In this document: piece after piece, positions 24,280-36,144 of the stretch
Layout of the letters: each line of letters starts with the position of its first letter
How positions within the stretch are numbered: position 1 is the first letter of the stretch
Source: Spisula solida
Lineage: Eukaryota; Mollusca; Bivalvia; Venerida; Mactridae
Assembly: GCA_947247005.1 (NCBI GenBank)
Contig: OX365944.1
Location: 2,430,501 to 2,494,500, forward strand
Direction of reading: 5' to 3'
Length of the DNA: 64,000 bases
Notes under the pieces: model-generated
The model's input: only the letters and a program-made list of their open reading frames with translations
What the model was told of the DNA's origin: nothing
Databases searched by the model: none
Made by a program: the position numbers and the translations under genes

Positions 24280-25162
24280 GGTAGAACAATGAATATATCA
24301 ATCAAAACATAACAATACTGTGGCATAATATTGGAATGGTCAGTGCACATCTTGCTTATTAGCATATATATATAAATATTTGCATAGTTATATATAGGTC
24401 ATGGGATAAATGCGCATGAATGTCATTTGGTGATTACAAAAGTCGTGAATTTGATGTTGTTCCTGATTTTATTGACATTTATTATTATACTCTAAGCTTT
24501 GATCTAAGTCCAGCCATGCAAAATGTAATTTGCGTTCATTATTTGCCTAAATATCGTATTTATAGTGCCCGGATATTGTATTGGAACCGGTCTCTGTCGT
24601 TATGCGGCCTTGCAGCAAATAAGATTTTATTCGAAACACACATGGCGTCGTAGTTTCGTCGTGGGCGCTACTAAACTTCTTGTACAAAATCAATATATCA
24701 ACATAATTGTTGAACTAGCATAACATGCACCCGGGGTCTTCCGTGTCAGATTTGTCTAGACATCCACATTGAGAACAATATGGTTGAATCCCGGACATTT
24801 TTCAGAGAAAATAACAGTGAAAATAACAGTGAAATTACCACTTTGTTATTTTCACTGTTTTAGAAGCTGGTTCCTTTATCATGCTGAAAAGAAACGTAAC
24901 GTCAACGGCGCAGGGCTTTAAATATGCGTTAAGTCAGCATAACCTCATAATTCTCTCGCCGTGACGTTCCAATTTCGACGTGAAATTTCGAATTAAGCCA
25001 ATTACGGCACATTTTAAAGAGGAATTGAGGCATATAATAAACAGAAGATATGTTGGTTTTTGGTGTAAGATCAATTTTATTTCACTCGTGATCACAGAAA
25101 ATTGAATCTTCACTCGTAGCTACTCCGATCTTATTAGCCTGCTCGACCTATCAAAGGGTACA
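24280..25162. other. Non-coding block, unit 2
   Basis: 24,425-24,660 matches unit 3 around the SINE (37,480-37,960) and preserves the SINE-free site near 24,500. The rest shows no coding signal. The frame at 24,420-24,653 is not supported by conservation. Confidence 0.45.
24813..24859. repeat. Perfect 14-bp hairpin
   Basis: AACAGTGAAAATAA at 24,813-24,826 and TTATTTTCACTGTT at 24,846-24,859 are exact reverse complements, separated by 19 bp. Confidence 0.6.
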
Positions 25163-26315
25163 TAAGATATTTTCCAAATGGTGCATATTTGTTTTGACGT
25201 CTGTTTATATTTCTGTAGAATGTTTGTACATTACACACAATGTTATTCGTTTATCAAGAGCTGTTGCCGGTCTACTAGCCGTATATATTGTAAATAACAG
25301 AATTTGTAGGAATATACCTTGATATTTACTCCAATGGGCGCGACTTCTTTGAAATAATTGAAATACATGCATATACTATTGCTGTACTTTTCATTTTCAG
25401 ATTTGTGTATAGCATATTTCGTGTGCTAGCATTCATTATGTACTAAATACTGTAAAATGAGAATTTCATCGATGGGTTATTCGTTTGCTATATTTGCTAA
25501 ATCGCGAAAATATTGTACTCTTGCACATAAATAATGACAGTAAAAGGGCAAACAATAGCTCTTTCTCAAGTTTAAAAATCTAGAACTACTTTAATATCAA
25601 TTCGTTAAATTTTGGACATCCCGAAAATATATGACTTTACAGTACTTCATGTAATTTTAACATCATCATAATGATGTTTGTCTTTATCATTATGATCCTC
25701 ACTTATTCCATGCGACAAATTTTAAAAATGATCTTCAAAATATATATTTAGTATTCTTCGTTATTCGGTTAATTTGAAAATACCTTTTTATAGTCGAATA
25801 TTGTTTTCAAAATAAATTGAATGTAATAGGAGTTTTAGTGCATTGAATAGATATCTACAACAACACGCGTTGAATTAATTAATAATATGGTATTTTTATG
25901 TGCTATATATTGAGTACGGGCAAGTACGAATAACACCAGGCAACCCGATTATAAGTGTATCTCCTTTTGTAGACAGCGTTTGATCAAACGGTCTACACTT
26001 ACTTCTAAAAGCAAACCACATCATCATCATCCTATAGTGTATACTTCGGCGGCAATATTTACTGGGAACTTAGAATTCCGTAAGCTAATTTCCGTCGTCC
26101 GCCCCCCGTGCAGACAAGAATTGCCGAGGACGGTCGAGTTCCTATTAAATATTGCCGTACGATTGATTGAACAATCATGTTTTCTGTAAATATATGTTAA
26201 TGTTAATCACAGTTTGTGTGTTACCCTCATTACAACTTTCCAATATTGTTTCATACAAGTATAACTGTGTGATGTATTGATGGCATATATGTATATTGTC
26301 CTACATTCTGTTACA
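25163..26315. other. Duplicated non-coding block with the empty target site, unit 2
   Basis: It contains the uninterrupted GAAATAATTGAAATAC at 25,351, which proves the 7.2-kb block of unit 1 is an insertion. It runs parallel to 14,300-15,175. No gene is seen. Confidence 0.6.
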
Positions 26316-26319
26316 TTAA

Positions 26320-27215
26320 GGAGGTACGAGCTGCCTTGTGCGCATGCGCGAAATTTCAAAATCGTATTAGATAAGAACAAACATGAATTTTAGTTTCAAT
26401 GATTGCATATGAATGTTGATTTATGAAAATAAACAAAATATTATCGCACAAATTAGATATTTTTAACTTTTTATTTTTTGCCTGTATGAAAAAGTGGGTG
26501 GGGAACGGCAAAATTGTGAATAATATGGGTTCACAATAAGTCCCTACAATTGTTCAAATGCATATGCTTATATATAATATGTAGTGCATGGTTTAGTTAT
26601 AAGAGGTAGCCACACTTTGAAATATTTTTAAGAAAAAATTATTTCATTACAATATGCAAATAAGGTTAATTTTATGCAAATTTATTCATAATTAGTGCTT
26701 TTTTATGCACAGCTCCCAAAAAAGGCTGGTGACCCCTATTTTTTATTTGACTAAACTGGTGTTCTATTTGATACTAAACTTAGGGCCAATTTTAAATCAT
26801 TTTCGATCGTTGGGTATTTTTTGACGTTCATTTGAAATCATTTGAAAATCACACTTTTTAGCAAGTGGGTGGGGTAACTATTTATCATGTTCAAATACTG
26901 AATTTGTTCACCAGGCAGCTTGAAATGTGACTAATGTGAATAGGAATGACCATGGAACACACAAAATATCATGCATTGCTTAAAAGTGGTTTCATACAGT
27001 AATAATCTTAAAAAGAACATAATGGTGCCATAAATGCAGGAAATAGATAAAATGACCAAAATACAATGGTAGGTCATTAGAAAGCCATGTATGTCGAAAA
27101 CGAGCCTGGTGACATATCATTTTTATGATTTCAATGTTGTTCTAGAAGACTGTTCTGTCATTTTAAGATGTTTCAAGGAAAATTCGATCGTTAGATAAAA
27201 GGTGCGCATACCTCC
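26320..27215. mobile_element. Non-autonomous TTAA-target transposon, 896 bp
   Basis: It is flanked by TTAA at 26,316-26,319 and 27,216-27,219. Unit 1 has a single TTAA at the matching place (ACATTAAGCAGTG, about 15,178). The ends are inverted: GGAGGTACGAG and, in complement, GGAGGTATGCG. TTAA targeting is typical of piggyBac and Kolobok-type transposons. There is no transposase frame, so it must have been moved in trans. Confidence 0.8.
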
Positions 27216-27219
27216 TTAA

Positions 27220-28495
27220 GCAGTGTAGCAATACCACGTGACTTTTGGCTACAGGTCTTAGACCTACATTTTCCACGGTTTCATAGGGTGCTGGACAAAA
27301 CGGCACTGCTGCTTATATTTCATGGAAGGTAAATAATTGTCCCCTTAGAGTGGCGTATATTTCAAAGAAATCAATAAAGAAATGGAATACTTAAGACTTT
27401 GTGTTTTCCCATGTTGACAAATTTCGTTTTGGACCTGTAGCCAAAAGCCACATTGTATTGCTACACTGATTAAGTTTACATCTGGTATTGACGCAGTCGC
27501 CACACGTTATCTCAAGTGTTTTAGAACCTCAGATATTAGTTCGTCTAATCGAGAATTCGACATAAACGTCTAGGTACCATAGGACTCGAAAGTTGTACAC
27601 TTAAAAAAACGGAAAAATCTGGACTTTCGAAACAAACAGACTTAACGGAATATTTGACTTAAAAGTGTTCGACATAATAATATTCTACTATATCTAATTA
27701 ATCAAACTGATTAGAATCATGCATGCCATTACTTCATTGTCGGAATATAAGCGCTCGTGATCCGCACCAACACCTAATGTTTCTCTGGCTTTCAATCAGC
27801 TGCAGGCTTTTTAAACAACTTGAATTTTAATCTTTCTAACATGTTTTACGTTCTTGAAACGCGTTCTTGTAAAGTGCAGTTTTTTCTTGTGCTAAAGTTT
27901 GCTGTGGTGTATAAATACATTTTGCCCTCATAACATGACAACACTTGTGAATGACGTCAATAGTTTTGAAATATATATACTAACTCGTACATTCTAAATT
28001 TGATAATATAAAATATTTGCAACGTCAAATTATTGTTATGAAATCAAAGTTATTGTTGCGGTCTGTTGTGGTCAGATGTGCTCAGTTGATGTATTTGAAC
28101 ATAAAAACGATATCATACTTTTTATTACATTTGCGTCTGGATCAAACTCCGTATTAGACTATATTGTTCAGCATATACATATACACTCTTTACGCTGCCA
28201 TGTATGTTTGACCTATTGTTAGCACATGTCCTGGAATTTATTTCTTTATATTATTTATTCTGTTTGATATTACACTTATTGTATTTTGTATTAAATCTCA
28301 ATAATTACCATATATGTCGTCTGTGTTGTAACTGTTCCCATAATAGACATCGCCTTCCCACTGGCACTCGACAAGAAAAACAATTTTATAAATAGCCGTG
28401 GCCTTTAATCTAAATTAAATATAGGTTATAGGTCACGGCTATTCATATTTTTTATTGGTCCAGTGACATGCAGTGCGCCTTCCTACCTAAACTTA
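27220..28495. other. Duplicated non-coding block, unit 2
   Basis: Parallel to 15,180-16,490. It shows an imperfect hairpin (CCGTGGCC...GGTCACGG, about 28,392-28,438). No gene is seen. Confidence 0.5.
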
Positions 28496-28499
28496 TGCC

Positions 28500-28610
28500 C
28501 CCTGGATAGCCTATTGGTAAAGTGTCCGCTTTTTGTATGACTCATGGGTGTCGAGTGTGATCACTGGCCTCCGCTTCCAGTGTGACTCAGGAGTGTCTAG
28601 TGTGATCAGT
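28500..28610. repeat. Degenerate tRNA-derived SINE fragment, unit 2
   Basis: Counterpart of 16,495-16,600: GATAGCCTATTGGTAAAG followed by GGGTGTCGAGTGTGATC, without a B box. Confidence 0.4.
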
Positions 28611-28649
28611 GGCCCAAACCTACCAAATAATGGTGCTGAAATATCTCAC

Positions 28650-28848
28650 CTGCTTTAGTTAGTTCCAGGAAACTCTTTAGTATGGCCGGTGACAGGATAA
28701 TAATTATGACTCGGTAGTCTGCATACGGGTTTGCTGTCACATCTGGAGTAAGACAATGTTGTATCATCACGCCTATCTTATCCCTAGTACCCATTGATTG
28801 GATTATGATCAAGACAAATAACCAAAGAAGAGGCATAACGTGGTCCAT
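28650..28848 (-). CDS. Candidate first coding exon with signal peptide
   Basis: On the minus strand an ATG in strong context (AACATGG) opens a 66-codon frame. Residues 5-19 (MPLLWLFVLIIIQSM) form a classical hydrophobic leader. The following segment contains HCLTPDVTANPYADYRVIII and AILKSFLELTKA. The frame reaches an excellent splice donor, GCAG|GTGAGA. Start context, leader and donor together suggest the first coding exon of a secreted or membrane protein. I do not recognise the family and could not find a following exon on the minus strand before 25,000, so the gene may be a fragment. The unit 1 copy (16,630-16,826) is broken. Confidence 0.4.
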
Positions 28849-28949
28849 GTTTACGACTCTTGAACACCTTGACTGCGCTGACGATATAGACTCCTGTCAT
28901 CAATATTGAATCATATGCAAGTCGCCCTAATCACTAAGCAAGCCAAGTT

Positions 28950-29600
28950 GGACAACAAATAGACGCCAAAAAAAGACTCAGGAAATGCTCTTCAACATCA
29001 AACCTAATACCAGACTATTTGCAGAAAATGTATAAATTGTTGATTTACCTAGGTTCACTCGTCAGTACCTTGCAAGTTGCAAAGATATAAAGAACTGACT
29101 TTCAAAAGCATGATCCGCATTCTTCAGACTACGTCAACAATACAATGAAAAACAAAATCACAGCTACGTTTAATCCATTTTGCTGTATGGAAGCGAATGC
29201 TGGAGAGTAAACAAGGCAGGCATGTAGTCAACGTCAAGTTTCCACCACAGCTGCCTACCACAAATCTGCAGAATATGTTGGCCAAAAAGAATCACGAACA
29301 AATATTTACTTGATCTGACTACTAGTAATTCCATCTGCATCACCCAACAAATACGACAGAGACGCTTTCGATGGTTAGGACATGTCCTCAGAATGCCTAG
29401 GTCAAATAACACAAAAATAGCCTTTCTATGGACTCCTCAAGACAAGCGATCAAAAGGAAGACCTAAGATTACCTGGCAAAGGACGTTATAGAGAGAGAGC
29501 TTAGAGAGTTAGGATTGTCCCGAGGAGAAGCGGAAATCAAAGCAAAAAAGAACATGGATGAATGTAGAAATGTTGGGTCGACCTAACGTTTCGAACCGGA
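28950..29600 (+). pseudogene. RTE-like LINE, 3' end of reverse-transcriptase ORF, unit 2
   Basis: Same content as 17,440-18,115: a YLGSLVS segment near 29,050, then the Cys/Trp-rich stretch, RQRRFRWLGHVLRMPR near 29,353, and a basic GRPKITWQ stretch near 29,459. It is better preserved in places than the unit 1 copy but still frameshifted. Confidence 0.75.
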
Positions 29601-29626
29601 TAAGGTAAGGTAGATTATGTTTTTAT

Positions 29627-29815
29627 CAATATTTTGTTTCATCCCCTACACCATGCCATGGCAGGTATGTGTTATTTTTGTAACATCCTCTACTCCATAT
29701 CATGATAGGAATGTGGTATTTTTGTAACATTCCGTATTCCAGGTCATGATAGGTATGTGGTGTTTTTGTAACATCCCCTACTCCATATAATAATATGGTA
29801 TTTTGTAACAATGCT
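29627..29815. repeat. 44-bp tandem repeat, unit 2
   Basis: About four copies of the unit described at 18,128-18,372, in the same position after the LINE. Confidence 0.75.
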
Positions 29816-29999
29816 CTGATAGGGAAAACAACTCTCTTTATTGTACAGCTGCTGATCCCATTATCCTAAAGAACAAAAATGTACGCATGCTGAAAAAAGC
29901 TGAAAAGCAAATACTAAACAAAAAACGGAATCTACGTGGCACATACATGTATTTGTTATGGGAGTTAGTATAATTTTATGTATTGATAATTCCGTTTGT

Positions 30000-30344
30000 T
30001 AGCTCACCTGTCACAATGCTTGTGTAGACACTAGAGGTCATAATTTTGGCATAATCTTTATTAAACTTGGTCACAATGATCATCTTAACAAATCGAGGCC
30101 AAGTTCGATATTGGGTCATTAGGGAGTCGAATTCTAGATCACAAGGTCAAATCATAGAAAACTGTTGTGTAGTCACTAGAGGTCACACTTTTATTTTAAT
30201 CTTAATCAAACCTGGTCACAATGATCATCTCAACAAAATCTAGGTCAAGTTTGATATTAGGTCATATGGGGTCAAAACCTAGGTCACATCGTAAAATCAT
30301 AAAAAAAACTTGAATCGTCTTCAGAAAATGTAAATGATTTCTTA
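30000..30344. mobile_element. TTAGCTCACCTG-type tandem-dimer repeat
   Basis: It starts GTTAGCTCACCTGTCACAA. Inside are two units of about 165 bp, each with GTGTAGxCACTAGAGGTCA, GGTCACAATGATCATCT and AAGTTxGATATTxGGTCAT. It is at the end of unit 2 only. I recall the style as frequent in bivalve genomes; exact class unknown. Confidence 0.5.
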
Positions 30345-32148
30345 GGTCAACATAGGGGTGTGCATGCACTACTGCGACAGGTGAACGACCTGTTTTAAAT
30401 TAATACTGTCTATCTTACTGACATGGATACTAGTATTTCACATCTTTTCCGAATGCTCCTTTATTATCTGATGACTTTATTACTCTTTAAAATCACTCAT
30501 CAATTTGAATATATTGGACTATATTTATACAACGTATCAATGATTTGTCCTCGAGGAACATAGCATTCCAATCAAAGTACTGATTACTATTTTAATGAAA
30601 TGAAAAATGTTGTCGCCGTTGAAAATGTCATTTGAGAAGGATTTCACTCAACAAAAACAACAGAGCAAAAATCAACAAAGAGATAGACACATACCACATT
30701 TACAATCCACAACGAGAAACCAAAACGAAACTGATCAGCTTAACATGTCCAATAGACCATTGTGATCATGTGACATTTGTGGTATACATTTTATGCAACT
30801 GTTTCGGTATATCACAAATGGTAAATTACTGTTTGCCAATTCCAGTTCAATTGTGTTCCGTATCGGACTCACATCTTATTCAAAGATTCAATATATGACC
30901 ATGCCTTATCCGAACCAAAGAAAATACAAACTCTACAATTGACATGCTTCGTTCGTCTATCAGCTAAACAACACATGAAAACTCGTAAATAATTACATTG
31001 TAGTTCTCGTATGTACGTCAATAATTGAAATGTCACTATTATGTTTATGTCTGAAAGTAATAGGAGGAAGATAATAGATAATAGATAATCGGCCAGTCAG
31101 TGAAAGCAATACTCCAAAGAAACAGCAGATCCCGACAGGCACACAAAGCAATGTAAACAATTGCTAGTTATTTCAAGTCAAAATAAAGAATAATGAGATT
31201 TGACAACTTATAATTGATTATTCAGCTTATAAAAAAGCTATTGTTGAATGTTTGCTTACACTGCCAGCAGTGTATAATCAAATGTACTTGGTGTTATTGA
31301 GCTATTTATAGTTCTATTGGTGTACAGTTTATTTAATACTCTCGGCCCATAGTACATGTGACATGAGGTACAAACATAATTACAAAGTACATGTACATAT
31401 AAACATAACTATATAGGACATACTACACTCACTAAAAGTTATAAGTACACCAACTTGTTATTCTTGTATCTTTTTCATTATACATGATAACTAGTTCTAT
31501 TGGTGTATAGCTTATTTAATGCTCTCATCCAATAGTACATGTGAAATGCGATACAACAATAATTAAAAAGTACTTGTACATATAAACTAATTATATAGGA
31601 CATACTACACTCATTAAAAGTTATAAGTACACCAACTTGTTATGCTTGTATCTTTTTTATTATACATGAGAACTTGTTCATTTTTTGCATATGTTCATGC
31701 GAGTAGTAAAACAACAATATCCGATAATTGGATATTTGTATTTGACTTGGTATAAGCAGTGAACCGCGAACCCTCCAAATTTAGAAAAATGCACCTGCAC
31801 AACACTTTGTATTGTACAATGTATTGAAATGTTGACTACACATTGTCCAGCAATACCAACACACCTATAACAAGAAATATCTTTAAAAAAGATACACAGC
31901 GTTGAGTTTAATGACAGTCTGCAATTGTTACATGTATTTTTTCAATGAATTTATAATTAAGTTGACTGCACACTTAAAGTGACTGCCTCACATATTGGTG
32001 TATCGCAAAAATAAAATAAAATTGTCAAATGTTCGCGTAATTTTTGTATAGTTGCCTGTATATCCAATTAACAACCACACTCACATCAACAATAACTTGA
32101 GCAACTTCAGAATTTAGCAGTTATTTAGTATTTTAACATCAAAAATTA

Positions 32149-32170
32149 TATAGGGTATTAATACCCTATA
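32149..32170. repeat. Perfect 22-bp palindrome
   Basis: Self-complementary around a central TTAA (core GGGTATTAATACCC), within the unit 3-specific insert. Confidence 0.6.
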
Positions 32171-32283
32171 GAATTAACACTACTATTACTTAAATTGTCT
32201 GCAATTTGTTCACATTTGATGACACCGAATCGAAAAACGAACCAAATACCTCACTGATGTTTACGCTGTAGTTTGTTGATGTT

Positions 32284-32507
32284 ACAGTTTGATCACGTGT
32301 GAATTACATAATTCACAAAGCATGTTGGAAGGAAACTTAGTGGGTTTTATTCAAGACAATATCACTCAGTGGGCGATATCGAGAGTGGTTAAAATTGCTT
32401 ATATGCACCAAATCTTTCATAAAGCAACCATCAGTGGCTTTCTATTACATCAATACTTGGTTAGGTGGGAAAATCACGATATACCAACATTTAAGCCCAA
32501 TCTGTGA
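32284..32507 (+). CDS. Possible terminal exon with poly(A) signal, unknown
   Basis: An acceptor-like GATGTTACAG precedes an open frame that ends in TGA at 32,507. AATAAA follows only about 20 bases later (about 32,528). The frame includes MLEGNLVGFIQDNI and HKATISGFLLHQYLVRW, which I do not recognise. It occurs only in the unit 3-specific insert and may be a captured 3' exon. No homologous copy is here to test it, so this is weak. Confidence 0.2.
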
Positions 32508-33984
32508 GGCAGCACCTGTAATATACGAAATAAAGAATGGTCAATGACATTTGTGCAGTTTAACCTAGAAACGTGCATTTTTACGTTATTGTATTCTTCT
32601 CATTAAAAAACTAAATTGCACACCCTAAGTTTATCTGAATAATAAAATATTATGTTTTGCGTTGATTTTGAAATACATGATCTATTGATTCAAGAAGTTT
32701 GATGAAAGCTTAAGATAAAACATGGTCACATATATTGCTAATGATGCATGTTGTTTTACAAGATACAAAATAATGTTAATTTATTCAGTATCAGAGAATT
32801 CAGGTGATCAACCATTTATTTCCAACAAACTAATTATTTGCATTTTATTTTGTGTTTAGAAGTTTAAAACCAATTCAAAACAATAGTACTTTTAACACTG
32901 AAACATCCCTTGTTTAAATTTCTTGACCGACCTTCAGATAACCAGGGAGTGTACATACTATTTATAGAAAGGTCCTGATATAACCTGTAGCAGACTGTAC
33001 TGATGACGTATACTATATAGTTGTGACAACCGAATAGCCATGTATACTTTAGGCCATCCCTGCCTTCACTTTTGACCTATTGACCTACAAATTTGTAGAC
33101 GTCTTCTGCTGATGATTAGCAACCTGTCTGTGAAAGTTTATGATCTTACGATCCACCGTTCTTACATTGTAGATCAGAAACCGTTGTGTATTCGAAGGTC
33201 ACAGTAATTGTGACCTCAAAATCAATGGGGATCATCTACTGATGATGAACAACCTCCACTTAAAGTTTGTGGGTTCTAGGTCCGACCGTTCAGGTGTCAT
33301 GGATCGGTAAACAATTAGTCTACCAACCGACCGATCGACATGCATGTGATAAGAAATAAATCCACAATCTATGATACGGAGACATTAAAAACTTAGTTAT
33401 GTACAATTTCTAAGATGTTTAAACACAATACTTTATCATAAACATAATATCATACATTTGGTAGTTTTATATTGTGTAATATATCAAGCTAGAAGCAAAA
33501 TGATATAATAAAAGTGTTATACTATTTGCATATATCGCTATTTACTGTGTTGGTGTACTAATAACTTTTAATGAGTGCATATGTGTAAGAATGTTTGTTG
33601 TAGAAGAAAGTCCCATACAACATAAAAGTGCTACATACCGATGTTCATGTACCATCGCATGTAAGACCTAAATATTCATTAGACAATCTCTCTCAACTCG
33701 TTCAAGTTATCAGGTCAATCAGGAATATCTTGCCAACGTTTGCAAGTCATTATACTTCAATTCACCATTGTTTACAAATCTTACTTCAATATCTCTTTTT
33801 GACACAAGGCCAATACATGGAACATTCCAACGATTTCCGCTCGAAACTAAAATGTGTGTCAATGCCTGAATTTGTATCGTTCGTATCATGGCTCAGTTTC
33901 AAATGAATGGTTTTAATTAACTTACTTATGTCAGGAAATGTTTATAGCAAACTTGCATACAGTGTAGTTTGCATGCGACCCCTA

Positions 33985-34204
33985 GTATTAAGCGTATGTC
34001 CCACTGAGTATTTTTGCCTCGGAGATGTGCTCCCGATTGAAATTAACGAGTTATAAGGACATCGGGAACAGGTCAATTGTGGTGTAGGGGAAGCTTCGGG
34101 GAAGTCATGAGACAATTTGTGATATAGGAAGGCATCGTGATGGATCGGGTGGTATCGGAAATATATCGGGAGAACATCGCCGAGTAACGAATTTCTCATT
34201 TGAT
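33985..34204. mobile_element. TTAAGC-family inverted-repeat element, right end lost, unit 3
   Basis: Left end ATTAAGCGTATGTCCCACTG with the internal CCCGATTGAAATTAACGAG. The GGGACCAAGG right end present in unit 1 is missing. Confidence 0.55.
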
Positions 34205-34235
34205 TATCAACATGTCATTTCTATTGTTATTGCAG

Positions 34236-34438
34236 GTGCTTGTATCATTGTCATGAACGCGGCTTTCATTCGTACGACTGAGTATGCAGAAGAACATCTT
34301 CCCGAACGGTTTCCACAAGCTGTATATCAATACGGTTATTCATTTGTGCTTTCATGGATTGTGTTTGTCTTCTATATCGGCGCAGGTATTGCATTCTTGG
34401 TTGCGTCACATAAAAGAAAGGCGGAAATGGGAGAATGA
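34236..34438 (+). CDS. Tetraspan terminal exon, copy 3 (best preserved)
   Basis: Acceptor TTATTGCAG|GT, then an uninterrupted frame: an extracellular segment with EHLPERFPQAVYQYG, a complete last membrane span SFVLSWIVFVFYIGAGIAFL and a basic SHKRKAEMGE tail. It ends at TGA (34,436-34,438) where copy 2 has TGG; the frame beyond is open to TAA at 34,486, so only the acidic C-terminal extension is lost. This is the only copy of the three with acceptor and last span both intact. Upstream exons of the four-span protein are not recognisable in the unit, so even this may be an orphan exon. Confidence 0.45.
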
Positions 34439-35019
34439 GAAGACGACTTAGTCGAAGAGGGCGAGCAAATGCAAATGAGACGATAAACATGCAAAGAGAT
34501 TGTGTTACGGAAGACAGATTGGAAGTGCGTTATGGTTTGTCATCTACGATAGATTCTATCCCTAACTTATGTTACATACAATTGATTATCAAAGTTAAAG
34601 AGCTGTAGCTTTGATTCTTTCCGAGTGAAATGTCAATAATATTAAAATTCTTCTTCATTGGTGGAAAGATATTTCAGAACTAAGGATGAAAATCGAAACA
34701 AGGTTTTTGATATATTGCACATGTGCTAAAAGACAGACTTTTATCCCCGAACAGACACGCGTGTGCATGCGTCAAGCTATGATACGCACTCAGCGCTTCG
34801 TTTTCAAGTCTAAAACTCGAGGGAGATAACGCTCACAATATTTCTTGCTCACTGCATTCTGTTGCCATTCTGTTGGCATATTTTCAGTACTGTATCCAAC
34901 ATCTTTTATACACGGATTAATTAATAGTATTGCGAAATTATCCCGCGTAAATAGTGCTTTGGATAGGCTTATTACTTATGTATACATTCACTGTGTAGCT
35001 GTCCGTCTAAGTGTTGTCA

Positions 35020-35180
35020 TTACCTAAGTTTGCAAATACTTTGTAAAACACTTTTCATTGGCTATTATTTGTCAATACTTTATATATCAGGTTTTTAATT
35101 GGCTATTACATGTCAATAATTTGTAAAACAATTTTCAATGGCTATTTTTGTCAATTATTTATGAAACAGCTTTTTATTGG
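35020..35180. repeat. Minisatellite with CATTGGCTA motif, unit 3
   Basis: Three to four copies of the roughly 45-bp unit seen at 2,790 and 22,200. Confidence 0.6.
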
Positions 35181-36134
35181 TTATCCATATTAAAGTTTGT
35201 CTTCAGACAAGTTGAATTAGTGTACTTTTCAAATTTCGATATGTGTCACCAAAAGTATGAAAACATAGTTTATGTAACAATAAAATATATGATATATTTG
35301 GCGAGCATTGACAACAGGTTTGTCGAATAAGCGAACCAGTAGTAACACTTGTTACAACAATGAAAGGAAAAACATTTATTTCTCATTTAAACCAAATTCT
35401 GTTAACACATGTGCCTCAAGCAGCTGAGTTTATCGGCACGTTGACCTCAAGTTTGAAGACACCTTGGTTGTCTGCAATGAATCGCAGAATTATCATGTTA
35501 CTTTATGAAAATTCCATCTGATCATTGTGATACTGACGTACGCTATATCCACATGGAATATTTGGTGACCTTTATCAAATTATGAGAAATATATCAACTG
35601 ATTATACTTTAGTTTTATAATAGAAACTGCGACAATTGATCGATATTTCGTGACGGTGTGCTTTTCTGTGAATTCATTTAAATTCGTCGGCACAAAATTT
35701 CGTGGTGGTAGAACAATGAATATACAAATCAAAACAAAACAAAAACTGTGGTATAATGTTGGATTGTTCAGTGCACATCTTGCTAATTAGCATTTATATA
35801 TAAATATTTGCATAATTTTATATAGGTCACGGGTTAAAGGCGCATGAATTTCTGTGTCTGAATAAACAAATTAAGAACGGCCAGGTAGTCTTTGTGTTTA
35901 AAAAAATGTAAGTAAGGCCACGGTCGGTAGATCGGGAATCGATGCATATGTTGATCAGGGTAGGTTCGTCAGTAGCCTTGGATACGAACATGAACTACAT
36001 GTAAATATAATGTGAAGTTGTCTGCAAGTAAGAAATCTGGTTGTTATTTCCTGATATAAATGTTCCGGTCGCCGTACTGGATAAACACAATTGAATATAA
36101 CGTAAAGGAATAACAATACCAATACATATCATGC
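35181..36134. other. Duplicated non-coding block, unit 3
   Basis: Parallel to 3,080-3,600 and 4,800-4,990 of unit 1; it lacks the foldback and 612-bp elements found there. No gene is seen. Confidence 0.5.
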
Positions 36135-36144
36135 TTCTTTATAG

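Larger units (their letters stand above)
18895..30344. repeat. Segmental duplication, unit 2
   Basis: It starts GGTCAACATAGGGGTGTGC, identical to the start of unit 3 at 30,345. It contains tetraspan exon copy 2, the signal-peptide exon copy with an intact frame, the LINE fragment and 44-bp repeats. It is private for the 896-bp TTAA element and for a rearranged stretch at 22,761-23,925. Confidence 0.85.
31426..33577. mobile_element. Inverted-repeat element with extra insert, unit 3
   Basis: The ends are CACTCACTAAAAGTTATAAG and, in complement, CACTCATTAAAAGTTATTAG. The left end is repeated at about 31,608. Relative to the unit 2 copy it holds roughly 1.1 kb more (31,870-33,010). The GACCTCAAAATCAA repeat is at 33,010-33,360. 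Confidence 0.55.
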
